Made by a program: the position numbers and the translations under genes
Shown: positions 18,459-26,229 of the stretch, one piece after another
How the letters are laid out: each line of letters starts with the position of its first letter
How positions within the stretch are numbered: position 1 is the first letter of the stretch
The notes under the pieces: generated by a model
The model's database searches: none
The model's input: the letters and a program-made list of their open reading frames with translations, nothing else
What the model was told of the DNA's origin: nothing
Source of the DNA: Fibrobacter sp. UWR3
GTDB lineage: Bacteria; Fibrobacterota; Fibrobacteria; Fibrobacterales; Fibrobacteraceae
Direction: 5' to 3'
Length of the DNA: 64,000 bases
NCBI RefSeq assembly: GCF_900143055.1
Contig: NZ_FRCW01000002.1
Location: 186,001 to 250,000 of the forward strand

Positions 18459-20066
18459 ATGAGCAGCACCATGAAAAAGATTTTCCTCCTTCTAGCGGCA
18501 AGTTTCTTATCGCACGCATTTGCGGAAGACCCGCAGGGCATGCAGGTTATGGTCGAGCTTGTCTCGGGCACAAAACAGAAGGCGCAGTTCCTCGGCATCG
18601 CAAACGATACCGTGAGCCTCGGGGGCTATATCAAGAACGAATTCACCGTGCTAAAGTTCCCGAAGAGCCAGTTCAAGAGCATTCTCGATTCCCTCGGGAA
18701 CAACATCCTTGCGGCCCAGGCAGATCCCGCGCAGGAATACGAGCCGGTAGACCCGAACGCCCCCGGGTTTGTAAATGAGGAGGCCGCTGCAGGCGATACG
18801 CCCGAAGGTGACACCGCCGGGCTCGACACAGGTAGCGGGAGGCCCGCAGGCACAAACCCCGAGCCGGCCGCAGGCGACTACATTCCAGACAAACTATTCG
18901 CCGGGTTCGAAACCGACGGTATAGATTCCGGCAAGGCGAGCCTCCTTACGGCAGTGACCTTCGAGATAATGCGCGAACTCGACCCGCGGTTCGGAATGCG
19001 CGGGTTCAGCGCCACCCCGCAATGCAACGACCGCGCCTGCGTGCAGGATTACTGGAAGACATACGGCGTGAAGGATATCTACTTCGGGAAGATTTCAAGA
19101 GCATCGCACCCGGATTCCGCGAACGTGGAAATCACGCGGGTGCTTTACGAGGAGGAACTCCCCACCATTTCAAAAGAGCAGGTGACGCTCTCGCTCGACT
19201 CGCTCCTGCAGGATGCCGTCAAGGACGGCGCCCTCGTGAACCTCGTCAAGAAGGCGGCCGGGTTCCCCATACCCTCGAAGCGCAAGCGCAGCTACATCCA
19301 TGTGGAAACGGACCCGGAATCCGCCACCATCTCGCGCCCCGAAAAGGATGCGATATGCAAGTCTCCCTGTACCTTCGCCGTTACGGATACGGGCAAGATT
19401 GAGATAAACGCGTACTGGAACGTGGATAAGCACCTGTGGGGCGCACAGACCTTCGTGCGCCCGCTCCCCGGCGATACGGTGAAGGTCTCGCTCAAGCTGA
19501 AGCGGGTGATTCCCGAAATAAAAATCGTGTCGAACCCGGTCGGCGCAGAGATTTTCCCGGGCCAGGAAGAAATTACCCGCAACAGCAAGTCCATCGGCTC
19601 GACTCCAAAGATTGTCTCGCTCACCAATCCGGGCATGACCCACCTGCGCCTCCGCCGGGAAGGCTACCGCGATACGCTCGTGAGTTTCTACGTTGCCCCC
19701 GTCTCCGAAATCAATCTCGACATCTCGATGGAGCACCTCACCGACTTCGAAGAAATCAAGAAGCAGGAGGAATGGGTGAAGCAGCGCCGCAAATCGTTTA
19801 TCGGGCAAGTGCTGATGGGTTCTTCCGTCGCCCCGGTACTCGCGGGTGCACTCCTTTTTTACCTCGCCCAGCAGAACTACGACGACGCCGACGACATCAA
19901 GGCCGAACTCAAGATGCCGAGCGCCGCGAAAGGCGAGAACTACAACAGCAAAAAGCAGAAGAACAAGGACCTCGTGGACACGGGCGACCGCTACAGCATC
20001 ATAGGCGGGAGCCTCATCGGTGCGGGTATAGCCGTATTTGGCCTGGGGCTTTTCCTCACCTTCTAG
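18459..20066 (+). CDS. PEGA-domain protein with TolB/CsgG-like N-terminal region (cassette gene 5)
   Basis: A 535-residue secreted protein (signal peptide ending HAFAE). Residues about 145-270 (LTAVTFEIMRELDPRF ... QCNDRACVQDYWKTYGVKDIYFGKIS) have the pattern of the nucleotide-independent CsgG/TolB-like domain often placed before PEGA domains in this phylum and in spirochaetes. PEGA-like repeats follow (SYIHVETDPESATI; IKIVSNPVGAEIF; LRLRREGYRDTLVSF), then a basic/acidic segment and the two-helix C-terminal module ending GIAVFGLGLFLTF. It starts 10 bases after gene 4. An internal ATG at 18471 (MKKIF) is an alternative start. Last gene of the cassette, followed by a terminator. Confidence 0.78.
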   Translation: MSSTMKKIFLLLAASFLSHAFAEDPQGMQVMVELVSGTKQKAQFLGIANDTVSLGGYIKNEFTVLKFPKSQFKSILDSLGNNILAAQADPAQEYEPVDPNAPGFVNEEAAAGDTPEGDTAGLDTGSGRPAGTNPEPAAGDYIPDKLFAGFETDGIDSGKASLLTAVTFEIMRELDPRFGMRGFSATPQCNDRACVQDYWKTYGVKDIYFGKISRASHPDSANVEITRVLYEEELPTISKEQVTLSLDSLLQDAVKDGALVNLVKKAAGFPIPSKRKRSYIHVETDPESATISRPEKDAICKSPCTFAVTDTGKIEINAYWNVDKHLWGAQTFVRPLPGDTVKVSLKLKRVIPEIKIVSNPVGAEIFPGQEEITRNSKSIGSTPKIVSLTNPGMTHLRLRREGYRDTLVSFYVAPVSEINLDISMEHLTDFEEIKKQEEWVKQRRKSFIGQVLMGSSVAPVLAGALLFYLAQQNYDDADDIKAELKMPSAAKGENYNSKKQKNKDLVDTGDRYSIIGGSLIGAGIAVFGLGLFLTF

Positions 20067-20113
20067 CAAAAACCGCATAATTCGCCGTAAAAAAGGCAAA
20101 AAAACACTTTTTT

Positions 20114-20135
20114 AAACGGACAGCCGTCCGTTTTT
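20114..20135 (+). terminator. Terminator after the lipoprotein/PEGA cassette
   Basis: Perfect 8-bp stem aaacggac / gtccgttt with loop agcc, followed by ttgcttttt; A-rich and T-rich tracts outside (aaaaaggcaaaaa ... tttttgctttttt) extend the pairing. Confidence 0.7.
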
Positions 20136-20162
20136 GCTTTTTAAAAAACTAGATTTAGAGCG

Positions 20163-21806
20163 ATGCGTAAACTACTTATTTCATTCATGCTTTTGACCGC
20201 GGCGGTCTATGCGGCTGATTTCGAGCGCTCCAATTGGCGAGCCCAGATGTACCTGCAGGCCGAACCCGCCTTTATTCACTTTGAATCCGAAGAACCGCAA
20301 CTGTTGAAAGAGTCCATCGATAAGGAACTCCTCACCATACCCGTGAGCGTGGGCTTCCTGTTCAACCCCTTCTTTACTCCGCTGTTCAAGGCCGATATTC
20401 CGTTTACCTTCTGGCTCGGTGCCGAAGTCAACTCCATCCAGTTCCGTGAAATTGCGAGCGACCCCGCCTACTGGGGTGTCGGCGACGACGGCAAGCGCGT
20501 CGAAGACGAAAAGCACGACCTTTCCGAAGCGGGCGAAGGCCGCACGCTCTCGTTCCGCGCATACGCCCCGTCCGTGGTGGGCGGTTTCTCGTTCAACCTC
20601 GGCGGCGACTTTGACCTTCGCGTGCTGGGCGGCTACGGGTTCCACTTCTTTACCTTCGTGGACAACTACTCCACCAGCACCAAAGACCACACCGAGATGG
20701 TCCCGACGGCATTTGTCTCTGGCGCTCTCGAATACCGCATCACCGAGATTTTCCAGGACGTGGACATGAAAATCGGCATCAACGTGCGCAGGGAATTTTT
20801 GCCCTACGAAGACATGATGGCGACCTACCCCTACAAGTACGACAAGGAAAACCCGACCCCGTCCTCCGGATTCTCGGGAATCACCTTCAGCAAGGTTTCT
20901 TACAAGTGGCCCGTACGCGTGGGCCTCGAACTTTCGTTCGACTTCGGGCGTGAAAGCCGCCGCGACCGCCGCATGCGCTTTACCCTGCGCGACCGCGACC
21001 AGGTGCTGCGCGACAACAGCGAAGTCAAGGACACCCTCAGCGACTGGGACTGCATGGCCATCGAGCGCGACTACCGGTTCTTCCTCGACGAGAACGGCGA
21101 ACTGCCCGACATGAGCGACGCCTACACCAAGACCCAGTTCTCCGACGTGCTGGAAAGCTTCCTCGCCTTCTGCCACCCGGCGGACCTCGCCACGAAGGAA
21201 AAGCTCTATGCGACTCTCGACACCGGCAAGATCGAGCTGAAGGAATACCAGGTACGCCAGGAAGATTCCCGCTTTGACCAGGTCATGGCGAGCAACGACC
21301 CCGAAATGCTCGAAATGTTCCTGCAGTACTACCCCGACTCCCCGCGCCGTGGCGAAGTCGAAGCCAAGATTAGGACACTCAGCGAATACCACAAGTTCCG
21401 CGAGATACAGGCGCAGAACACCTTCAAGGCATACCTCTCCTACCTGAACGACAACCCGAACGGGGCTTTCAGGGACGAGGCCGAAGCAGGCATCTTTGAA
21501 CTTGTCCGCAACAGCAACCGCATGAAGGACTACGAGATTTACCTGAAGCGCTTCCCGAACGGCAAGTACGTCGAAGAAGCGAAGGCCGCACTCAAGGGCG
21601 CAAACAACAGCGCTCCTTCCCAGATAGAATACCAGGCCCCCGAATACGTCGAACCTCCTGCAGAGGAGAGCGCTCCGGCGGTCGAGGAACCCGAAGAGGA
21701 AGAAGAAGAGGAAGAGGTAAAGCCGTCGCCGAAGAGCAAGAAGGCTAAGGCCAAGGCCAAGAGGGCCGCAAGCAAGAAGAAAGCAAAGTCCAAGAAGAGA
21801 AGATAG
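20163..21806 (+). CDS. Outer-membrane beta-barrel-like protein with Lys/Glu tail
   Basis: A 547-residue protein with a signal peptide (ending VYAAD). The first 270 residues alternate hydrophobic and polar strands with many aromatic residues (FLFNPFFTPLFKADIPFTFWLG; FDLRVLGGYGFHFFTFVDNY), as in an outer-membrane beta-barrel. Residues about 360-490 form short helical repeats resembling TPR/tol-pal units (MLEMFLQYYPDSPRRGEVEAKI; YLSYLNDNPNGAFRDEAEAG; DYEIYLKRFPNGKYVEEAKAAL). The last 40 residues are acidic then strongly basic (Glu run, then KKAKAKAKRAASKKKAKSKK). No family recognised. The downstream DedA-like gene begins 3 bases after the stop. Confidence 0.78.
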   Translation: MRKLLISFMLLTAAVYAADFERSNWRAQMYLQAEPAFIHFESEEPQLLKESIDKELLTIPVSVGFLFNPFFTPLFKADIPFTFWLGAEVNSIQFREIASDPAYWGVGDDGKRVEDEKHDLSEAGEGRTLSFRAYAPSVVGGFSFNLGGDFDLRVLGGYGFHFFTFVDNYSTSTKDHTEMVPTAFVSGALEYRITEIFQDVDMKIGINVRREFLPYEDMMATYPYKYDKENPTPSSGFSGITFSKVSYKWPVRVGLELSFDFGRESRRDRRMRFTLRDRDQVLRDNSEVKDTLSDWDCMAIERDYRFFLDENGELPDMSDAYTKTQFSDVLESFLAFCHPADLATKEKLYATLDTGKIELKEYQVRQEDSRFDQVMASNDPEMLEMFLQYYPDSPRRGEVEAKIRTLSEYHKFREIQAQNTFKAYLSYLNDNPNGAFRDEAEAGIFELVRNSNRMKDYEIYLKRFPNGKYVEEAKAALKGANNSAPSQIEYQAPEYVEPPAEESAPAVEEPEEEEEEEEVKPSPKSKKAKAKAKRAASKKKAKSKKRR

Positions 21807-21809
21807 GCC

Positions 21810-22592
21810 TTGAAAAAATTCGCCCTACTCGCAATCCTTGTCGCAGGCATGAGCCTCGCGACGTTCGCACAAGTTGATTCCAGCACGGTGCAGGCAAGTC
21901 CGGCAGCCCAGGTCGAAGCCGTTGCAGAAGCCACCTCCGAAGAAGGCGCGACCGCCGACGGCACCCCGAAGACCGGCATCTACGACCAGGTCATCAACTG
22001 GTACAACGCGAACCTGAACTACGGCACCGTCGCTCTCCTCATGGCGGTGGAATCCTCGTTCATCCCCTTCCCGTCGGAACTGGTGGTGCCGCCCGCCGCA
22101 TACAAGGCGATGCAACCGGAATCGGGCCTGAACATCGTGTTCATCGTGCTCTTCGCTACCCTCGGGGCACTCGCGGGTGCATTCGTCAACTACTTCCTCG
22201 CGAAGCTCCTCGGGCGCCCGATTGTGTACAAATTCGCAGACAGCCGCCTGGGGCACTTTCTGCTTCTCGATTCGGGCAAAGTAACAAACGCCGAGAGGTT
22301 CTTCCTCGAGCACGGCGCAGTCTCTACGCTCGTCGGCAGGCTCATTCCGGCAATCCGCCAGCTGATTTCTATCCCGGCGGGCCTTTCCAAGATGAAGCTC
22401 TGGGCATTCACGCTCTACACCGCCATCGGCGCCCTCTTCTGGAATATCATCCTCGCAGTCCTCGGGTACATCGCCCACGGGCAGAAGGACTTGATTCAGA
22501 CGTACAGCCACGAACTTTCCATCGGGCTCGTTGGGCTCGGCGTATTGTTTATCGGCTACATGACCTGGTGCGCGCTCAAGCCGAAAAAGTAG
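21810..22592 (+). CDS. DedA-family (VTT/SNARE-associated) membrane protein with N-terminal signal-like extension
   Basis: A 260-residue DedA-family protein. The family core is clear: PFPSELVVPPAAY (re-entrant loop), LGALAGAFVNYFLAKLLGR, and FLEHGAVSTLVGRLIPAIRQLISIPAGLSKMKLWAFTLYTAIGALFWN. DedA proteins act as lipid carriers/scramblases in the inner membrane. Unusual here are the first 50 residues: a typical cleavable signal peptide (KKFALLAILVAGMSLATFAQVDSS) followed by an Ala/Glu-rich linker, which DedA proteins normally lack. The start appears to be TTG at 21810 with purine-rich sequence agagaagatagg upstream, 3 bases after the preceding stop, so it is co-transcribed with the barrel protein. 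Confidence 0.88.
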   Translation: MKKFALLAILVAGMSLATFAQVDSSTVQASPAAQVEAVAEATSEEGATADGTPKTGIYDQVINWYNANLNYGTVALLMAVESSFIPFPSELVVPPAAYKAMQPESGLNIVFIVLFATLGALAGAFVNYFLAKLLGRPIVYKFADSRLGHFLLLDSGKVTNAERFFLEHGAVSTLVGRLIPAIRQLISIPAGLSKMKLWAFTLYTAIGALFWNIILAVLGYIAHGQKDLIQTYSHELSIGLVGLGVLFIGYMTWCALKPKK

Positions 22593-22652
22593 AAAGCGAG
22601 AAATCCGTCATTTCACACTCCACACCTCACACTCCACACTTCACACTAGTTA
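22590..22652. repeat. Heptad array joining two convergent stop codons
   Basis: Nine 7-base units run in phase from the TAG of the DedA-like gene (22590) to the opposing stop of the MORN gene (22650-22652); units include ctccaca (twice), cctcaca and cttcaca. The array is the entire gap between the two genes. Confidence 0.85.
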
Positions 22653-23297
22653 GAAGTCGCAGTTCTTGACGCAGCGGTTGTTTTCGAAAATCGCCTCGAG
22701 CGTCTTGACGCCCTTGGTAAAGCGGCGGTACGGCCCGTTGCGGAGCCCTTTCTCGAACGTCATCTCTTCCTTGATGGCACCAAGGTCGTCGTAGATTTTT
22801 GCGACACCGTGGATTTGCCCGTTCACGTAGGGCAGCGTGCGCACCAGCAGTCCGCGTTCGCTCCACACTTCGCTCGCGCCGTCAAGCACGCCCATCTTGT
22901 ATACCTCGCGGGATTTCTTGATTCCGTTCTCGTAAAATTCCGTGCTGGACCCGTCCTCGATTCCTTCCTTGTAACCGATGGTCTGCCAGACCTTGCCGCT
23001 TTCGTAGTAACTCTTGAACACGCCATCGAGCTTGCCATTCTTGTACGGGGCCTCGACCGCCAGATTGCCGTTGGGGTGATACGTGTAGGCAACCCCCTCG
23101 CGGATGTCGGTACCCTTCTGCACCGTGTACAGGCGGGCCAGCGTCCCGTCATCAAGCGTAGTGCGGACGGTGTCCAGTTCCACCCCGCCTTGCGATGCGG
23201 GCTTGGCCGCGAGCTTCTTCGGGGCCTTTGCAGGTGCGGCGAAGGCATTGAGAAATCCGCAACACAGGAGTAACACGAAAATTTCTTTTTTCATCAC
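22650..23297 (-). CDS. Secreted MORN-repeat protein (YwqK-like)
   Basis: A 215-residue protein with a signal peptide (ending NAFAA) and six to seven MORN_2 (YwqK-type) repeats of about 23 residues: GVAYTYHPNGNLAVEAPYKNGK, GVFKSYYESGKVWQTIGYKEG, GSSTEFYENGIKKSREVYKMG, GASEVWSERGLLVRTLPYVNG, GVAKIYDDLGAIKEEMTFEKG, GPYRRFTKGVKTLEA. Such proteins are exported beta-meander repeats of unknown role, often called YwqK-family antitoxins by homology; no toxin lies next to it, so I do not infer a toxin-antitoxin pair. Divergent from the radical SAM gene (48-base gap); convergent with the DedA-like gene. Confidence 0.85.
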   Translation of the reverse strand: MMKKEIFVLLLCCGFLNAFAAPAKAPKKLAAKPASQGGVELDTVRTTLDDGTLARLYTVQKGTDIREGVAYTYHPNGNLAVEAPYKNGKLDGVFKSYYESGKVWQTIGYKEGIEDGSSTEFYENGIKKSREVYKMGVLDGASEVWSERGLLVRTLPYVNGQIHGVAKIYDDLGAIKEEMTFEKGLRNGPYRRFTKGVKTLEAIFENNRCVKNCDF

Positions 23298-23345
23298 CGA
23301 TAAATGTAGTTTTATCGTCGAGAATTATGTATTTTGCAGTTGCTT

Positions 23346-24851
23346 ATGCGTATTACTTTTTTGAATCCTCCGTTCCATCCGATGTTCAGTCGCGAATCGC
23401 GCAGCCCCTGCGTGACTAAATCGAGCACTCTTTACTGGCCCATGTTCCTGAGTTACGCCGCCGGCACTGCCGAGGCGGATGGCAACGAGATTCAGCTGAT
23501 TGACAGCCCCGCGATGGAGCTGGACTTGCCCCAGACGCTCGAGGGCATCAAGAAGTTTGACCCGGCGCTTGTCATTTGCAGCACGAGCACCCCGAGCATT
23601 CTGAACGACCTCAAGGTGGTGCGTGCCATCAAGGATACGCTCCCGAACGTGAAGGTCGCCATCATGGGTACGCATGCCACCGCCGAGCCGCTCGAGAGCC
23701 TGGAGATGGAACCCGCGCTCGACTTCGTGATTATCGGCGAGGCGGACTACACCTGCCGGAACCTCGCGAGGAGCCTGCGCGGCGACGGAGTCCCCGTGAA
23801 CCAGATTGCGGGCCTCGCCTTCCGCAAGGAGGACGGCACCACAGACTTCCAGCCCGAGGGTCCAAAAATCGAGAACCTGGACGAACTCCCGTGGGTTTCG
23901 AAGGTGTACCGCAAGCACCTTTACAGCTGCTACAAGAAGTATTTCTACGGAGCGAACCTCAACCCGCTGATTGTGATTTTGAGCGGGCGCGGGTGCCCGA
24001 ACCGCTGCAGCTACTGCGTGATTCCGCAGACGCTCAACGGCCACAAGTTCCGCCGCCGCACGCCGAAGGACGTGGTGGACGAATTGCAGTACATCAAGGA
24101 CAATTTCGAAGATCTGGGCGAAGTCTTCTTCGAAGACGACACGTTCACCGCAAGCCACGAGCATGTGCGCGAAATCTGCAACCTGATTCTGGAACGCGGC
24201 CTCAAGATTACGTGGAGCTGCAACGCCCGCGCCGATGTTCCGCTGGATTTGCTCAAGCTGATGAAGAAGGCGGGCGGCCGCGAGATGTGCGTGGGTTTTG
24301 AAAGCGCTTCGCCTGTGGTTCTCGAGAACATTCACAAGGGCGTGAAGAATACCGACAAGGCAATCGAGTTCACGAAAAACGCCCGCAAGGCAGGCCTGCT
24401 GGTGCACGGCTGCTTCATGGTAGGTAACCCGGGCGACACTCCGGAAACACTCCGCATGACGCTCGACTACGCCAAGAAGTTGAACCCGAATACTGCGCAG
24501 TTCTACCCCATCATGGCGTACCCCGGTACCGAGGCCTACAAGGAAGCCCTCGAGAGCGGCGCATTACAGACAAAGGATTACAACCAGTGGCTGGACAAGG
24601 ACGGGTTCCACCGCACCACCATCCAGCGCGGCGAACTCAGCAGCCAGGCACTCGTGGACTTCTGCGACAAGGCCCGCCGCGAGTTCTACCTGCGTCCGAG
24701 CTATATTCTGCGTCAAGGCATCATGGCCCTCAAGAACCCGCGCGAACGCTACCGCGTGATGCGTGGATTCGGAACGCTCGTGAAGCACCTGTTTAGGAAG
24801 CACGGGCAGCTCGCCCCTGTGGCGCGCCAGGCCCCGACCATAAAGCCATAG
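23346..24851 (+). CDS. B12-binding-domain radical SAM protein
   Basis: A 501-residue class B-type radical SAM enzyme. Residues about 1-165 form a cobalamin-binding Rossmann fold (DPALVICSTSTPSILNDL; FVIIGEADYT), without a DxHxxG motif. The radical SAM core follows (about 195-410) with GRGCPNRCSYC (Cx3Cx2C binds the iron-sulfur cluster), FFEDDTFT, and GFESASPVVLENI, HGCFMVGNPGDTPETL. Such enzymes methylate or rearrange unactivated carbons in lipid, hopanoid or secondary metabolism; the substrate cannot be deduced here. ATG 23346 gives the standard N-terminus MRITFLNPPF; an upstream TTG in frame (23334) is less likely. Confidence 0.88.
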   Translation: MRITFLNPPFHPMFSRESRSPCVTKSSTLYWPMFLSYAAGTAEADGNEIQLIDSPAMELDLPQTLEGIKKFDPALVICSTSTPSILNDLKVVRAIKDTLPNVKVAIMGTHATAEPLESLEMEPALDFVIIGEADYTCRNLARSLRGDGVPVNQIAGLAFRKEDGTTDFQPEGPKIENLDELPWVSKVYRKHLYSCYKKYFYGANLNPLIVILSGRGCPNRCSYCVIPQTLNGHKFRRRTPKDVVDELQYIKDNFEDLGEVFFEDDTFTASHEHVREICNLILERGLKITWSCNARADVPLDLLKLMKKAGGREMCVGFESASPVVLENIHKGVKNTDKAIEFTKNARKAGLLVHGCFMVGNPGDTPETLRMTLDYAKKLNPNTAQFYPIMAYPGTEAYKEALESGALQTKDYNQWLDKDGFHRTTIQRGELSSQALVDFCDKARREFYLRPSYILRQGIMALKNPRERYRVMRGFGTLVKHLFRKHGQLAPVARQAPTIKP

Positions 24852-24880
24852 CGGATTGACAGGCAAACCAACCTTATTTA

Positions 24881-24908
24881 AATCCTGGCCCCTGCGCCGG
24901 GATTTTTT
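24881..24908 (+). terminator. Intrinsic terminator after the radical SAM gene
   Basis: Nine-bp stem aatcctggc / gccgggatt (one G-T pair), loop ccctgc, followed by six T. Confidence 0.8.
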
Positions 24909-24932
24909 CTACATTGACAAACAGAGGCCAAT

Positions 24933-25658
24933 ATGATTCAAAAGGACGCAACAAAAGAAACTACGGACGCACTTTGGAACGAACTCACTGTCGATAAGAA
25001 CCTGAAATACGGTGAAAGTTCCATTTTCTGGATCAAGGTCCTGTATGTCAACGCCGTCGCCATATTCGCCCTCTTGGCAATCGACTGTTTCCTATTCAAG
25101 GACAGTGTCGAGGGGGCGCCCCCGACAACCCTGGAAGACCTTTTCTACACAGTCTCCATTATATCAGTCATTGCCATGGTTTTTACAATTCCGATTCAGT
25201 GCTTCAAATTCGGTAAATGGGCTTACCACACCCTAAAATTCCAGAGGCTATTCACTGAAACCCGTTTTTCGCCCAAGGTCGCCGCCTGTCTTTGCAACCT
25301 GATATTCGCAAAAGACCTGTTGATCCGTCAAAAGCAGGCCCTCGAGAGTTACAACCAGGAAGCGGTAATCAATCCCCAAAGCCGCTCCTGGAAAATCACT
25401 CTCATTATAAAGTTCCTTACCGCCGGATTCACCATCGCTTTTTGTGCCGTCATGGTTATTCTAGCGATTCTACAATTCTTTTTCGCCGCAATACTGCTCT
25501 TTGTATTGGCACTCCTGCTTTGTGCCGTCTATCTCGCATGCAGTTTCAAAATCATGCGAGCCATCATGGAGAACGAACGCAGACTCCATTCCCTCCTGCT
25601 CGATGAACTGCTGAACCGCAAAGTTGACGAAATCCTCGCCCAGCGAGGAAATCAATAA
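24933..25658 (+). CDS. Hypothetical four-helix membrane protein
   Basis: A 241-residue protein with no recognised family. Four hydrophobic segments are visible: about 30-48 (IKVLYVNAVAIFALLAI), 68-90 (FYTVSIISVIAMVFTIPI), 155-180 and 183-208 (a Phe/Leu/Ala-rich pair), with charged stretches between and a charged C-terminal helix (ENERRLHSLLLDELLNRKVDEIL). No signal peptide. Ribosome site agaggcc before ATG. It stands as its own unit between a terminator and the HIT gene (27-base gap), and its base composition is slightly more AT-rich than its neighbours. Confidence 0.72.
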   Translation: MIQKDATKETTDALWNELTVDKNLKYGESSIFWIKVLYVNAVAIFALLAIDCFLFKDSVEGAPPTTLEDLFYTVSIISVIAMVFTIPIQCFKFGKWAYHTLKFQRLFTETRFSPKVAACLCNLIFAKDLLIRQKQALESYNQEAVINPQSRSWKITLIIKFLTAGFTIAFCAVMVILAILQFFFAAILLFVLALLLCAVYLACSFKIMRAIMENERRLHSLLLDELLNRKVDEILAQRGNQ

Positions 25659-25684
25659 ACTTTTTTACTACTATTATACATACT

Positions 25685-26041
25685 ATGAGTGAAAACTGCC
25701 TTTTCTGCAAAATCATCAAGGGTGAAATCCCTTCCAAGAAAATCTACGAAGACGACGACGTGTTCGCCTTCTACGACATCGCCCCGCAGGCCCCCGTGCA
25801 CTTCCTGGTGGTGCCGAAACGCCACATTTCGACCATCATGGACATGAAGCCTGAGGATTGCGAGCTCGTGGGCAAGATGCTCTACCGCGCGCAGCTCATC
25901 GCGAAGGACCTCGGCCTCGAAGAGGGCGGCGCCCGTTTCGTGTTCAACTGCAAGGCTGACGCGGGCCAGACGGTGTTCCACATCCACCTGCACGTCGTTG
26001 GCGGACAAGCGATGGGCTGGCCCCCGTTCCCAGCGAAATAG
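25685..26041 (+). CDS. HIT-family protein (HinT-like purine nucleoside phosphoramidase)
   Basis: A 118-residue HinT-type histidine triad protein. The N-terminal CLFCKIIKGEIPSKKIYEDDDVFAFYD and the catalytic triad QTVFHIHLHVVGG are diagnostic; the middle His of HIHLH is the nucleophile. HinT hydrolyses aminoacyl-adenylates and nucleoside phosphoramidates in the cytoplasm. Length is normal. Its TAG stop is the first triplet of a heptad array. Confidence 0.95.
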   Translation: MSENCLFCKIIKGEIPSKKIYEDDDVFAFYDIAPQAPVHFLVVPKRHISTIMDMKPEDCELVGKMLYRAQLIAKDLGLEEGGARFVFNCKADAGQTVFHIHLHVVGGQAMGWPPFPAK

Positions 26042-26229
26042 ACGAAAGAACGGGCCTTCGGCCCTATAGACGAAAGACGATAGATATACCTGTCCAAAAT
26101 TCTTCATAAAATTGCTTGGTATATCAACAAATACAATTCTTTCGTCTATCGTCTACCAGCTATACAAAACTTCACAACTTGTTGCCTTAGTTGTTGTTAT
26201 CCACCTTGTGGAGAAGCGATCTTTCGTCT
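26039..26229. repeat. Heptad array and inverted copies between hinT and recO
   Basis: From the TAG of the HIT gene the sequence runs in 7-base phase: tagacga, aagaacg, a gggcc/ggccc hairpin, again tagacga (28 bases later), aagacga. Reverse-complement copies (tcgtcta, ctttcgtct) lie at 26141-26157 and directly before the recO start. A module with ttgttgttatccacc / gtggag lies at 26185-26214. Confidence 0.75.

Noticed and set aside
22650-23297. Toxin-antitoxin pair (YwqK antitoxin annotation)
   Set aside because: The protein is a secreted MORN-repeat protein and neither neighbour resembles a toxin.
24856-24884. TTGACA with TTAAAT as a promoter for the gene at 24933
   Set aside because: The predicted start of transcription would fall inside the terminator hairpin at 24881-24908, so it is unlikely to be the functional promoter.
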